DNA of 64,000 bases from Pseudomonas sp. P7548. GTDB taxonomy: Bacteria > Pseudomonadota > Gammaproteobacteria > Pseudomonadales > Pseudomonadaceae. Below, piece by piece: positions 53,679-63,800 of the stretch. A program made the translations under genes and the position numbers. The stretch covers positions 62,001 through 126,000 of the forward strand of contig NZ_JACARO010000034.1 in assembly GCF_013386585.1 (NCBI RefSeq), in the 5' to 3' direction. Below the pieces are notes generated by a model, which was given only the letters and a program-made list of their open reading frames with translations, was not told the DNA's origin and ran no database searches. The first letter of the stretch is position 1; each line of letters starts with the position of its first letter.

Positions 53679-55208
53679 ATGAGCCACACGATCAATACCT
53701 TGGGCCTCGTGGGCACCGGCGTCATGGGCGCCGGCATTGCGCAGATCGCCGCCCAGGCGGGCGTGACGGTACGGTTGTTCGATGCGCGTGAAGGCGCTGC
53801 GCAATCGGCACGGGAAAACCTCGGCGCGACATTCGCCAAGCTGGTGGGCAAGGGCAAGATCAGCCAGGCGGTGATGGATGAGGCACTCGCTAACCTGCAG
53901 ATCGCTGGCGTGATCAACGACCTGAAGGATTGCGACCTCATCGTCGAAGCCATCGTGGAAAACCTCGACGCCAAGCGCGGCCTGTTGCAACAGCTGGAAG
54001 GCATCGTCAGCCCGACCTGCATCCTGGCCACCAATACCTCTTCACTGTCGGTCACGGCCATCGCCACCGGTTGCCAGCGCCCCGAGCGTGTTGCCGGGCT
54101 GCACTTCTTCAACCCGGTGCCGTTGATGCGTGTCGTGGAGGTCATCGACGGCCTGGCCACCGCGCCAGCCGTCGGCGATGCACTGCTGACGTTGGTTGCC
54201 CGCATCGGCCATCGCGGCGTGCGCGCCAAGGACACCCCCGGTTTCATCGTCAACCACGCCGGTCGCGCCTACGGCACCGAAGCCTTGAAGATGCTCGACG
54301 AGGGCATTGCCGAGCGCGGTGATATCGACCGTATCCTGCGTGACGGCGCCGGGTTTCGCATGGGGCCGCTGGAGTTGCTGGACCTCACAGGTTTGGACGT
54401 GTCCCACCCGGTAATGGAGTCGATCTATAACCAGTTCTACCAGGAGCCGCGCTACCGGCCATCTGCCCTGACCCGGCAGATGTTGGTGGCGGGTCGCCTG
54501 GGGCGCAAGACGGGGCAGGGCTTCTATCACTATGAAAACGGCCAGCTCATCAACGGCCCGCAACCTCAGCCTGTGCCCACGGTACAGCCGCAGCCACCCG
54601 TGTGGATCGCCACCGAGAACAGTGAAGACTACGAGCGCCTGAGCGCCTTGGTGATCGACCTCGGCGCCCATCTGGAGCATGTCGCGCAGCCGTCGGCCCA
54701 GGCACTGTGCCTGCTGGCGCCGTACGGCCGTGACGCCACCAGCGCCTGCGTGCGTTTCGACACCGACCCGGCGCGCACCCTGTGCATCGACCTGCTGACG
54801 GACCTGTCGCGTCATCGCACCCTGATGCAAAACCCGCTCACATCCCCCGCCATGCGCGACGCTGCCCATGCCTTGCTGGCAGCGGATGGAGTAGGGGTGA
54901 CGGTGATCGGTGACAGCGTGGGTTTTGTCGCCCAGCGCACCTTGGCCATGGTGGTCAACCTGGCCTGCGATATTGCCCAGCAGCGCATCGCCAGCGTCGA
55001 CGATATCGACCAGGCGGTGCACCTGGGCTTGGGCTATCCACAGGGCCCGCTGGCCTGGGGCGATGCCCTAGGGCCACGGCGCCTCCTCACGATTTTGCAG
55101 CGCATGAACGAACTCACCCACGACCCGCGCTACCGCCCCAGCCCCTGGCTGCGGCGGCGGGCGATGCTGGGTGTTTCCCTGCGCCATGAAGAGCCGACTG
55201 TCGGCTGA
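53679..55208 (+). CDS. 3-hydroxyacyl-CoA dehydrogenase (PaaH-type, two C-terminal domains)
   Basis: 509 residues. The NAD-binding loop is GLVGTGVMGAGIAQ. LHFFNPVPLMRVVEVI holds the catalytic His and KDTPGFIVNHAGRAYGTEAL begins the first C-terminal domain. A second 3HCDH domain occupies about 410-500 (VGFVAQRTLAMVVNLACDIAQQ). The length and duplicated C-terminal domain match PaaH-like enzymes, which oxidise 3-hydroxyadipyl-CoA in phenylacetate breakdown. No other paa gene is seen here, so the substrate is probably another dicarboxylyl- or acyl-CoA. It starts 2 bp after the hydratase gene. Confidence 0.92.
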   Translation: MSHTINTLGLVGTGVMGAGIAQIAAQAGVTVRLFDAREGAAQSARENLGATFAKLVGKGKISQAVMDEALANLQIAGVINDLKDCDLIVEAIVENLDAKRGLLQQLEGIVSPTCILATNTSSLSVTAIATGCQRPERVAGLHFFNPVPLMRVVEVIDGLATAPAVGDALLTLVARIGHRGVRAKDTPGFIVNHAGRAYGTEALKMLDEGIAERGDIDRILRDGAGFRMGPLELLDLTGLDVSHPVMESIYNQFYQEPRYRPSALTRQMLVAGRLGRKTGQGFYHYENGQLINGPQPQPVPTVQPQPPVWIATENSEDYERLSALVIDLGAHLEHVAQPSAQALCLLAPYGRDATSACVRFDTDPARTLCIDLLTDLSRHRTLMQNPLTSPAMRDAAHALLAADGVGVTVIGDSVGFVAQRTLAMVVNLACDIAQQRIASVDDIDQAVHLGLGYPQGPLAWGDALGPRRLLTILQRMNELTHDPRYRPSPWLRRRAMLGVSLRHEEPTVG

Positions 55209-55234
55209 TTTGCCAACCTCACAGGATAAGAACA

Positions 55235-56467
55235 ATGGGTGCTTTGACAGGTTTGCGAGTATTGGATTTAAGCCGGGTGTTGGCCGGCCCCTGGTGTGGG
55301 CAAGTGTTGGCGGACCTGGGTGCGGAAGTGGTGAAGATCGAGCGCCCTCAAAGCGGTGACGACACCCGTGGCTGGGGCCCGCCCTGGATGAAGACCGACA
55401 CCGGCGAGTCGTCCGGCGAGGCGTCGTATTATCAATCGACCAATCGCGGCAAGTTATCCGTGGCCATCGACCTGGCCACCCCTGAAGGCCAGGAACTGGT
55501 GCGGGCGCTGGCGGCCAGTTCCGATGTGCTGATCGAGAACTACAAGGCCGGCTCCCTGGCGCGCTACGGCCTGGACTACGCGACCTTGGCCGAGATCAAC
55601 CCGCGCCTGGTGTACTGCTCCATCACCGGCTTCGGCCAGACCGGCCCGCGTGCCGAAGAGCCGGGTTATGACTTCATCATCCAGGGCATCGGCGGCTTGA
55701 TGAGCATCACCGGCGAGCGTGATGACTTGCCGGGCGGCGGTCCGCAAAAAGTCGGCGTGGCGTTTTCCGACCTGATGACCGGCCTGTATTCCACCGTGGC
55801 GATCCAGGCCGCGCTGCTCAGCCGGGAGCGCACTGGCGTCGGTCAGTACATTGATATGGCATTGCTGGATGTGCAGGTCGCCACCTTGGCCAACCAAAGC
55901 ATGAACTACCTGGCCTCGGGCAAGGTGCCGCAGCGCTACGGCAATGCCCACGCCAATATCGTGCCGTACCAGGTGTTCCGCGCCGCCGACCGCGACTTCA
56001 TTATTGCCTGCGGCAACGACAGCCAGTTTATCGCCCTGTGCCAGAGCATCGGTTTGCCGCACTTGCCGGATGACCCGCGCTTTCGCCGCAATGCCGACCG
56101 CGTGGCCCACCGTGAAGAAATCGTGGCGTTGCTTTCGGCGCACTTCCTCGGGCGCAGCGCCGATGAGTGGGTGGCCTGCATTCACGCCTCGAAAGTGCCG
56201 GTGGGGGCGATCAACTCCATTGCGCAATCCCTGGAAGAACCCCAGGTGATTGCGCGCAATTTGATGGTGAAGATTCCCCACCCGCAGAACCCGGACTTCG
56301 CCATGGTCGGCAGCCCGATCAAGATGTCCGGCACCCCCGTGGAATACCTGCGGCCGGCGCCGAGGCTGGGGCAGCACACCGACGATATCCTCGGGCAGCG
56401 CTTGGGCCTGTCAGCCGAGCAACTGGCCCAGCTCAAGGCCCGTGGGATCGTCGAGCAGCAGGGCTAG
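55235..56467 (+). CDS. CaiB/BaiF-type (class III) CoA-transferase
   Basis: 410 residues. The family start [32 protein letters not shown] is present, along with [23 protein letters not shown] and the nucleophile Asp179 ([11 protein letters not shown]). [22 protein letters not shown] is typical of members using succinyl-CoA or similar donors (glutarate, itaconate, carnitine types). In this cluster it likely activates an imported carboxylic acid. Its TAG overlaps the stop of lldD on the other strand (CTAG). Confidence 0.92.
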   Translation: MGALTGLRVLDLSRVLAGPWCGQVLADLGAEVVKIERPQSGDDTRGWGPPWMKTDTGESSGEASYYQSTNRGKLSVAIDLATPEGQELVRALAASSDVLIENYKAGSLARYGLDYATLAEINPRLVYCSITGFGQTGPRAEEPGYDFIIQGIGGLMSITGERDDLPGGGPQKVGVAFSDLMTGLYSTVAIQAALLSRERTGVGQYIDMALLDVQVATLANQSMNYLASGKVPQRYGNAHANIVPYQVFRAADRDFIIACGNDSQFIALCQSIGLPHLPDDPRFRRNADRVAHREEIVALLSAHFLGRSADEWVACIHASKVPVGAINSIAQSLEEPQVIARNLMVKIPHPQNPDFAMVGSPIKMSGTPVEYLRPAPRLGQHTDDILGQRLGLSAEQLAQLKARGIVEQQG

Positions 56468-57594
56468 ACCAGCGTCGAGCGGTCGATCTGCGCGATGGAG
56501 GTGACCCCGGTGAGGGTCATCGCCACGCGCATTTCCTTGGCGAAGATGTCCAGCAGGTTTTCCACGCCGCTCTGGCCATCGGCGGCCAGCGCGTAGGCGG
56601 TGGCGCGGCCCAGCAAGCACGCCTTGGCACCCAGGGCGAGCATGCGCACCACATCGAGCCCGGAGCGGATGCCCGAATCCACCAGCACCGTGAGGTCATC
56701 GCCCACCACGTCGGCAATCGGCGGCAAGGCCTTGGCGGTGGAGAGCACGCCGTCCAGCTGGCGTCCGCCATGGTTGGACACCACGATGCCGTCGGCGCCG
56801 AAGCTCACCGCGTCCTTGGCGTCTTGCGGGTCGAGGATGCCCTTGATGATCATCGGGCCCTTCCAGAACTCGCGGATCCACTCCAGGTCTTTCCAGCTGA
56901 TGGACGCGTCGAAATTATTCGCCAGCCAGCCGATGTAGTCTTCCAGGTGCGTAGGTTTGCCCAGGTACTTGGAGATGTTGCCCAGGTCGTGAGGGCGGCC
57001 CATCACGCCCACATCGAAGGCCCATTGCGGCTTGGTGACGGCCTGCAACATGCGCCGTGAAGCCGCGAACGGCCCGGACATGCCCGAGTGCGCATCCCGA
57101 TAACGTGCGCCTGGGGTCGGCATGTCGACGGTAAATACCAGGGTGGTCACGCCCGCCGCTTGCGCACGCTCCAGCGCATTGCGCATGAAACCGCGGTCTT
57201 TGAGCACATAGAGCTGGAACCAGATCGCCCGGGCGCTTTGTGACGCCACTTCTTCAATCGGGCACACCGACACGGTCGACAGGCAGAACGGAATGCCCTT
57301 GTTTGCCGCCGCCTTCGCCGCCTGCACTTCACCGCGTCGCGCGTACATGCCAGTCAGGCCCACGGGGCTGAGGATCACCGGCATGTCCAGTTCCTGGCCG
57401 AACAGCGTGGTTTTGAGGCTCAGGTTGTCGACGTTGCGCAGGATGCGCTGGCGCAGGCTGATCTCGGCCAGGTCCGAACTGTTCGCGCGCAGCGTGTGTT
57501 CGGCGTAGGCGCCGCCGTCGATGTAGTCGAACAGAAAGCGCGGCAGCTTGCGCTGGGCGGCTGCGCGGTAGTCGGAGGCGGACGAGATGATCAT
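56464..57594 (-). CDS. lldD: FMN-dependent L-lactate dehydrogenase
   Basis: 376 residues. The start [20 protein letters not shown] is nearly that of E. coli LldD. FMN and catalytic motifs are [30 protein letters not shown] and the active-site [10 protein letters not shown]. It oxidises L-lactate to pyruvate at the membrane and passes electrons to quinones. No lactate permease gene lies nearby. A related alpha-hydroxyacid oxidase activity is possible. The ATG at 57594 agrees with the E. coli start. It is divergent from the LysR gene. Confidence 0.92.
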   Translation of the reverse strand: MIISSASDYRAAAQRKLPRFLFDYIDGGAYAEHTLRANSSDLAEISLRQRILRNVDNLSLKTTLFGQELDMPVILSPVGLTGMYARRGEVQAAKAAANKGIPFCLSTVSVCPIEEVASQSARAIWFQLYVLKDRGFMRNALERAQAAGVTTLVFTVDMPTPGARYRDAHSGMSGPFAASRRMLQAVTKPQWAFDVGVMGRPHDLGNISKYLGKPTHLEDYIGWLANNFDASISWKDLEWIREFWKGPMIIKGILDPQDAKDAVSFGADGIVVSNHGGRQLDGVLSTAKALPPIADVVGDDLTVLVDSGIRSGLDVVRMLALGAKACLLGRATAYALAADGQSGVENLLDIFAKEMRVAMTLTGVTSIAQIDRSTLV

Positions 57595-57646
57595 GAACAG
57601 TGGCTCCACAAGGCAAGGTGGCTCAGGATAGGCAAACTTCTGGCAT

Positions 57647-57665
57647 GATAAAAACAACTTTTATC
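57647..57665. promoter_or_regulatory. candidate LysR operator between lldD and LysR gene
   Basis: GATAAAA-ACAAC-TTTTATC is a perfect 7-bp inverted repeat in the 100-bp gap between the divergent genes. It has the size and place expected for a LysR site. Confidence 0.7.
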
Positions 57666-57694
57666 GCTAGTAGCCAGTCGCGAAAGGAATACTG

Positions 57695-58591
57695 ATGAAC
57701 CTCAGAACATTACGCGCCTTTGTCGAGGTGGTGCGCCAAGGCGGCTTCTCCCAGGCGGCTGAAGTGGTGTCGTTGACTCAGTCGACGGTGAGCAAGGCGG
57801 TCAAGACCCTGGAAGACGAACTGGGCGTGCCGCTGCTCAATCGCCTGGGGCATCGCAACGAACTCACCGCGGCCGGCGAAATCGCCTACCGCCGCGCCCT
57901 GGTGCTGCTTGCCGAGCGCAACGACCTGGTCGCTGAAATCAACGACCTGCGCGACCTCAAGCGCGGCCTGCTGCGCATCGGCTTGCCACCGGTGGGCTGC
58001 GGTGTGTTGTTTGCGGCGATGTTCGCCACTTACCGCAGCCGCTACCCGGACATCGAAATCGAACTCACCGAATACGGCAGCAAAAAACTGCGCGAATGCC
58101 TGGAAGCGGGGGAGATCGACCTGGCGGCGCTCTTGTTGCCTATAGATGAAGGCTTCGACTATCAGCCGGTGCGCAACGAGCCGTTGATGGCAGTACTGCC
58201 CGTGAGCCACCCGCTGGCGCAGCGCACACGTATCGACTTCACCGACCTCGCGGATTCGCCGTTTATTCTGTTCGAAGCCGGTTTTGCCCTGAACGCCAAG
58301 ATCCTCGCCGCCTGTGAGCGCAAAGGTGTCACGCCCCGGGTGACCGCCCGCAGCGGGCAGATCGACTTTATCGTCGACCTGGTGTCCGCCGGGCTGGGCG
58401 TCGCCTTCCTGCCGCGCATGCTCGCCCACAAACATCAACACCCGGGCATCGCCCTGATCCCCCTGGACGAACCCCACACCGACTGGCACATCGCCCTGGC
58501 CTGGCGCGCCAGCGCCCACCTGCCACCGGCCGCGCTGGCCTGGTTGGAGTTGGCTAGGGAACACCCGCTTTCAACCGGCCATCCGGTTTAA
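57695..58591 (+). CDS. LysR-family transcriptional regulator (probable lldD regulator)
   Basis: 298 residues. HTH at 1-60 (LRTLRAFVEVVRQGGFSQAAEVV, LTQSTVSKAVKTLEDELG). The effector domain shows LRIGLPPVGCGVLFAAMF and GLGVAFLPRML. It is divergently oriented from lldD with a perfect inverted repeat between, so it probably governs lldD. E. coli instead uses the GntR-type LldR, so this is a different control. AAAGGAATACTG precedes the ATG. Confidence 0.9.
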   Translation: MNLRTLRAFVEVVRQGGFSQAAEVVSLTQSTVSKAVKTLEDELGVPLLNRLGHRNELTAAGEIAYRRALVLLAERNDLVAEINDLRDLKRGLLRIGLPPVGCGVLFAAMFATYRSRYPDIEIELTEYGSKKLRECLEAGEIDLAALLLPIDEGFDYQPVRNEPLMAVLPVSHPLAQRTRIDFTDLADSPFILFEAGFALNAKILAACERKGVTPRVTARSGQIDFIVDLVSAGLGVAFLPRMLAHKHQHPGIALIPLDEPHTDWHIALAWRASAHLPPAALAWLELAREHPLSTGHPV

Positions 58592-58614
58592 TCGACCCAA
58601 TTGCCAGAGAAAGC

Positions 58615-58642
58615 TTGACTTCCCCTTTTTAATCAGTAACAT
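58615..58642 (+). promoter_or_regulatory. tRNA-Asn promoter
   Basis: TTGACT (58615-58620), a 16-bp spacer and TAACAT (58637-58642) stand before the tRNA. The stretch after the -10 box is GC-rich (CGGCGC), as in stringently controlled promoters. Confidence 0.72.
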
Positions 58643-58651
58643 ACGGCGCAT

Positions 58652-58727
58652 TCCGCGATAGCTCAGTTGGTAGAGCAAATGACTGTTAATCATTGGGTCC
58701 CTGGTTCGAGTCCAGGTCGTGGAGCCA
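58652..58727 (+). tRNA. tRNA-Asn (GTT)
   Basis: 76 nt with an encoded CCA. The acceptor stem TCCGCGA pairs with TCGTGGA; the D-loop is AGCTCAGTTGGTAGAGC, the anticodon GTT at 58685-58687, and the T-loop GGTTCGAGTCC. Confidence 0.97.
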
Positions 58728-58734
58728 GATAGAG

Positions 58735-58764
58735 AAAAGCCTGCAGAGATGCAGGCTTTTTTTT
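58735..58764 (+). terminator. tRNA-Asn terminator
   Basis: The stem AAAAGCCTGCA / TGCAGGCTTTT with a GAGA loop is followed by T's, 8 bp after the tRNA. Confidence 0.92.
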
Positions 58765-58784
58765 GCCTTGAATTCCGTGCTTTC

Positions 58785-58855
58785 GGGTTTGCCCCGCGCT
58801 GCGGTGTGTCAGGTAGACATGCGGGGTCTCAGACATCGCGGCGCGGGGCAAGCCC
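58785..58855. repeat. REP-like inverted repeat (GC-rich variant)
   Basis: The arms GGGTTTGCCCCGCGCTGCG and CGCGGCGCGGGGCAAGCCC pair almost fully across a 33-bp spacer. The type differs from the other REP pairs in the window. Confidence 0.8.
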
Positions 58856-58883
58856 GCTCACTACAGTTAGTCATGTGTACATC

Positions 58884-58939
58884 CCAGGCGTGGAACCCGA
58901 TAGAGCAAAGCCTGCAGAAATGCAGGCTTTGTTGCCTTG
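58884..58939 (+). pseudogene. remnant of a second tRNA-Asn 3' end with its terminator
   Basis: This stretch parallels 58712-58770, the T-arm end, acceptor, GATAGAG linker and terminator of tRNA-Asn. CCAGGCGTGGAACCCGATAG stands against CCAGGTCGTGGAGCCAGATAG, and the hairpin AAGCCTGCAGAAATGCAGGCTT is nearly the same. The 5' part of the tRNA is missing. It could be the relic of a tandem tRNA or of an integration event. Confidence 0.78.
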
Positions 58940-58992
58940 GGTTTTATCAGTCCACGTTACGTACCAACGCTGAAACAAATTTATACATTTTG

Positions 58993-59021
58993 TTGACGCC
59001 ATCAAAACGCCACCCTAAGAT
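58993..59021 (+). promoter_or_regulatory. sigma70-type promoter of the TPS operon
   Basis: TTGACG (58993-58998), a 17-bp spacer and TAAGAT (59016-59021) lie 44 bp before the TpsB start. Confidence 0.72.
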
Positions 59022-59033
59022 CGCCGCCCATTG

Positions 59034-59048
59034 ATGGCACAGTGCCAT
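59034..59048. promoter_or_regulatory. palindrome in the TpsB leader
   Basis: ATGGCAC-A-GTGCCAT is a perfect 15-bp palindrome just after the predicted transcription start and before the GAGGGAT ribosome-binding site. It could be a repressor site or a weak RNA hairpin. Confidence 0.6.
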
Positions 59049-59064
59049 GTAGAGGGATCTAAAC

Positions 59065-60786
59065 ATGTGGCGTTCGGTACGTCGGACCAGGCTCAGCCTG
59101 CTGTCCGCTTTTTTTTGCCTGGGCACAGCCAGCTTGGCTCAAGGCGCCACTCCACCGAACACGCCAGGCGTCACTGACCTGATCCGCGACCGCCAGGACC
59201 GTCTGCTCGAAGAGCAGCAACGCCGCCTGGAAGAACTGAAAGACCTGCCCGGAAAAACTTCCGCCCCAGCCAAACCATCAGCACCTGCCGACACCCGCTG
59301 CTTCCCCATCAAAACCATCGAACTCAGCGGCGCCGACGCCCTGTCCGAAGGCGAGCGCGACAGCCTGCTCAAACCCTACATCGGCCAATGCCTCGGCGTG
59401 CCGCAGCTCAACGAGCTGCTCAAGGTCATCACCGATCATTACCTCGGTAAAGGCCTGGTCACCAGCCGCGCCTACCTGCCGCAACAGGACCTCTCCAGCG
59501 GCAACCTGAAGGTGCAGGTGATCGAAGGCCGTTTGGAAGGAATGAAGAGCGAGGAGGGCAGCGGCATCAGCGATCGCCAACTGGCCATGGCTTTCCCCGG
59601 CAAATCCGGCGACTTGCTCAACCTGCGTGAAATCGAGCAGATGGTCGACCAGTTGAACCGCCTGCCGTCGAACCAGGCACAGATGGAACTGGCCCCCGGC
59701 AAGGCCGTCGGCGGCAGCGACGTGTTGGTGAAGAACGCCCCGCAGAAACCCTGGCGCGTCGGCCTGTCGCGCCACAACGGCGGCCAACGCAGCACCGGCG
59801 AACAGCAGTGGGGCGCGAGCCTGGACTGGGACAACCCGCTCGGCCTGGCCGACCAACTCTCCCTGCGCGGCGGCCATGATGCGGTCAGCGATCACCAGAA
59901 AACCTCGCGCAACTCGATGCTCAATTACAACCTGCCCTTTGGCTGGTGGAACCTCAATTACAGCTACAGCGAGTCCGAGTACCGCTCCCTGGCCCAGGCC
60001 AGCAACTTCAACTTCAAGCAGTCCGGTGACAGCCAGAACCACCAGTTGCGCCTGGAGCGGGTGGTCCACCGCGACTCGCTGAGCAAAACCTCCCTCAGCA
60101 CCGGCGTGGCCTACCTGCGCACCAACAACTTCATCGAAGACAGCAAGCTGGCCCTGAGCAGCAACCGCTTGAGCGAAGCGCAATTCGGCATCAACCATGG
60201 CCGGCGCATTGGCGGCTCATTTCTCAACATCGACCTGGGCATGCAGGACGGTATCGGCGCCTTCGACGCCCAGGCCAACCACAACCCGCGCCCGGGCCAG
60301 CCGGATGCGCGCTACCGCAAATACACCGCGACGCTCAGCTACCTGTACCCGTTCAAGCTGTGGGGCGAGTCGTTCAGTTTCAGCAGCCTGATGACCGGCC
60401 AGCGCAGCGAAGACGTGCTCTTCAGCCCGCAACGCATGAGCCTGGGCGGGCAGTCGTCGATTCGTGGCTACAAGGACCAGACCCTCAGCGGCGACAGCGG
60501 CGGCTACTGGCGCAACGACCTGCGCTGGAGCCGCCCGGTGACCTGGGCCTGGCTGCAACCGGTGCTCAGCGAATACGGCACCAGCCTCGGTTACGACCAG
60601 GGCGTGATCAGCCACGGCCGCTACAACGCCGAGCAGCATGGGCGCATGAGCAGCAACTCGGTCGACCTGTTTGCCCGCGGCCAGAACGTCGCCGCCACGG
60701 TGACCTTCGCACACTCTTTGGAACGACCGGACCCGATCACAGAACGTGAAGCGCCGATCTATTTCCGACTGGATTTCTTCCTTTAA
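59065..60786 (+). CDS. TpsB outer-membrane transporter (ShlB/FhaC/CdiB type)
   Basis: 573 residues. A signal peptide (LSLLSAFFCLGTASLAQGA, cut about residue 28) is followed by a Glu/Arg-rich helix (DRQDRLLEEQQRRLEELKD) that plugs the pore in this family. POTRA domains lie at about 78-205 (CFPIKTIELSGADAL; GLVTSRAYLPQQDL; VQVIEGRLEGM). The rest is a 16-strand barrel with the L6 loop motif Arg467-Gly-Tyr (IRGYKD), and the protein ends in phenylalanines (RLDFFL), as outer-membrane proteins do. It exports the TpsA protein encoded 33 bp downstream. Confidence 0.95.
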   Translation: MWRSVRRTRLSLLSAFFCLGTASLAQGATPPNTPGVTDLIRDRQDRLLEEQQRRLEELKDLPGKTSAPAKPSAPADTRCFPIKTIELSGADALSEGERDSLLKPYIGQCLGVPQLNELLKVITDHYLGKGLVTSRAYLPQQDLSSGNLKVQVIEGRLEGMKSEEGSGISDRQLAMAFPGKSGDLLNLREIEQMVDQLNRLPSNQAQMELAPGKAVGGSDVLVKNAPQKPWRVGLSRHNGGQRSTGEQQWGASLDWDNPLGLADQLSLRGGHDAVSDHQKTSRNSMLNYNLPFGWWNLNYSYSESEYRSLAQASNFNFKQSGDSQNHQLRLERVVHRDSLSKTSLSTGVAYLRTNNFIEDSKLALSSNRLSEAQFGINHGRRIGGSFLNIDLGMQDGIGAFDAQANHNPRPGQPDARYRKYTATLSYLYPFKLWGESFSFSSLMTGQRSEDVLFSPQRMSLGGQSSIRGYKDQTLSGDSGGYWRNDLRWSRPVTWAWLQPVLSEYGTSLGYDQGVISHGRYNAEQHGRMSSNSVDLFARGQNVAATVTFAHSLERPDPITEREAPIYFRLDFFL

Positions 60787-60819
60787 TTTTTTACCGCCCT
60801 TTGGGCATCGAGACATCAC

Positions 60820-63800
60820 ATGGACGTTCGCCAGTTCGCCTTCCTTGCGCGCCAACCTTCTGCGGCCGTAAAAAGCCGCTCTACCTTCCTGGGCATGCCC
60901 AAGCGCGGGTTGGCATTGGTGCTGGCCAACGCCATGTTCTGGCAACCGTTGTTGGCGCAGGCGGACGGCATTGTGGTCAGCGCACCCGGCACCAGCCTGG
61001 GACAGGCAGCGAATGGCGTGCCCATCGTCAATATCGCTGCACCCAATGCCAGCGGGCTGTCGCACAACCAGTTCAAGGACTACAACGTTGGCGCCAACGG
61101 ACTCATCCTCAACAACGCGACGAATCGCACCGAGTCCACGCAGTTGGGCGGGATCATTCTCGGCAATAGCAACCTCAACGGTCGCGCCGCCAGCACCATC
61201 CTCAATGAAGTCAATGGCGGTAGCCCAAGCCAGTTACGCGGCTACACCGAGGTGGCGGGGCAGTCGGCTCATGTGATCGTTGCCAACCCCTACGGCATCA
61301 CTTGCAACGGTTGCGGCTTTATCAACACCCCACAGGCGACGCTGACCACGGGTAAGGCGGTTATCGAGAACGGCCAGGTCAGCCGCTATCAAGTGGATAA
61401 GGGCAGTGTTTCCATCGAAGGTGCCGGGCTTAACGCCAACAATATCGACCGCTTCGAAATCATCACCCGCTCGGCCAAGCTCAATGCCGAGATCCAGGCC
61501 AAGAACCTGGCGATCATCGCCGGCGCCAATGACGTCGATGCCAAGACCCTCAAAACCACGGCGCGTGCCGCTGACCCGGCGACCGCCCCTCAACTGGCTA
61601 TCGACTCTTCGGCGTTGGGCGGTATGTACGCCGGCGCAATCAAGCTGGTCAGCAGTGAAGCCGGTGTGGGCGTGAGGCTCGACGGCAAGATGCTCGCCAG
61701 TGGCGGCGACATGCAACTGGATGCCAATGGTCACTTGAGCCTGGTGCAAGCCACCGCTGCTGAAGCGGTTGTCATCAAGGCCCAGAGCCTCGACGCTCAG
61801 GGCAAGATCTACGCCGGCACCCGTGTTGAAGCGACCACTCAAGGCACGTTGACCAATCGCAGTGCCATCGCTGCCCAAGACAGCGTTGCGCTGACCAGTG
61901 CGGGTCAGCTTGAAAACCTGGGCATGATCGAAGCCGGCGTCACCCCGGAGAACACCCGCAACCAGACGGGTGACGTGGTGCTCACCGCCAAGCGCATCGA
62001 CAACCGTGGCCAGAGCGTTGTCGCCAGCCGCGACCTCAAGGCCACCGCCACCGAAGCACTCGACAACCGGGCAGGTACGCTTTCAGCCAACACCCGCCTG
62101 ACGCTTGACGCGCAGGATCTGGACAACCGTGGCGGCACGTTGACGGGGCAGGGCGCGGTCAATACCACCCTTAGCGGCACACTCGATAACCGAGACAAAG
62201 GCACGCTCGCCAGCGGCGGCGAGCAAACGTTGAAGGCGGCGGCGGTAAAAAACACTGATGGCGTGATCAGCAGCCAGGACACGCTCGGCCTGGATGTAGC
62301 CAGCCTCGACAACACCAGCGGCAAGATCACCGCCCAAAACACCCTGACCCTTGATGGCACGACCTTTGAAAACGCCAAGGGTCAGATCACCAGTCAGGGA
62401 GACATCCTCGCCACGGCCAAAACGTTCAGCCAGCAAGGCGGCAAATTGATCAGCCAAGGCCAGCTCACGCTGGTAGCCGACACCCTTGACAACAGTCTTG
62501 ACGGCTACATCGCGTCCGCCAATGCCATGAGCCTTACGGCCCACCAGCAATTGATCAACACCGGCAAAGGCATTATCAGCACCCAGCAGGGCCTGACGAT
62601 CAACGGCGGGGCGGTGGACAACACCACCGGCAGCCTGCTCAGCCAGAGCGGTATCACCGCTACGTTGAGCGAGGGGCTCAACAACCGGGACGGCAGCGTC
62701 ATCACGCAAACAGACGACCTCACGATTGACGCCGACGGCGTCGATAACCGTGGGGGCGTATTGGCGAGTGTCGCGGGCAAACTCAAGGCCACCCTGGCAT
62801 CTGTTTTGGATAACGGCAAGTCGCTCAGCACGCCCGGCGAGGCGGGACTGATTCAGGCTCAGTCGCTCAATCTCGGTGCCCAGCAGGCCGTGCTCAACAA
62901 TGGCGGCCAGGTCTCTGCCTTGAATGGCGATGCCCTGATCACCACCGCCACCCTCGACAACCAGGGCGGCGCCTTGCTGGCCAAGCAACAGCTGACGGTA
63001 CGCGCTCACGACCTCAACAACACCCAAGGCCGCGCGGCCGGCGACTCCATCGATTTCGGCCTGACCGGCGCACTGAGCAACCAGTCAGGCCTGGTCGAGG
63101 GCAGCAGCGGTTTGCTGATCGACGCCGCCTCCATCAACAACCAGAACGGCAAGTTGCGTTCCCTGGGCCAACAAGGCACCGCCAGCGTAGCCAGTGCGCA
63201 GTTGCTGGATAACCAGAGCGGCATGATCGAAGCGGCTAACCATGACGTCTCGTTGCGCATGGCCAGCTTCAATAACGCGGGGGGCAATATCCAGCACGTC
63301 GGCACGGGGACCTTTGGCGTCGATCTGGCGAAGTTCAGCAACATCGGCGGCAGCGTCGCCACTGCCGGCACACTGACCATCGATGCGGCCAAGTGGGATA
63401 ACAGTACCGACGTTCAAGCCGATGTACTGAACGTCACCGTAGGCCAGTTCAACCAGGCCGCTACCGGCAAGCTTGCCGCCAGCCAGCGTTTCACCGGTCA
63501 GGGCGACACCTGGACCAATGCCGGGCGTATCACCAGCGGCGGGGCGTTCTCCCTGACCGCGACCAACGTCATCAACACCGGTACCCTCGGTGGTGCCGGC
63601 AAGGTGGATCTGAACGCCGAAGCCGTGCGCAACGACCATGGCCTGATCTTCAGCGGCACTGACATGGCATTGCGCTTTAAGAACCTGACCAATTACTACG
63701 CCGATATCTACAGCCTGGGCGGCCTGAGCATGATGGCTCGCGACGGCGTGGCACGCAGTGCGTCGTTGGAAAACATCTCCAGCCATATCGAAGCCACCAA

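Larger units (their letters stand above)
58728..59064. other. 337-bp region between tRNA-Asn and the TPS locus
   Basis: In order it holds the tRNA terminator, a GC-rich REP-like inverted repeat, a degraded copy of the tRNA 3' end with terminator, a sigma70-type promoter and a palindrome in the TpsB leader. No protein gene is seen. Confidence 0.7.

Noticed and set aside
58785..58855. A CRISPR repeat or attachment site
   Set aside because: There is a single inverted pair with no spacer series. It fits a REP-like element better.
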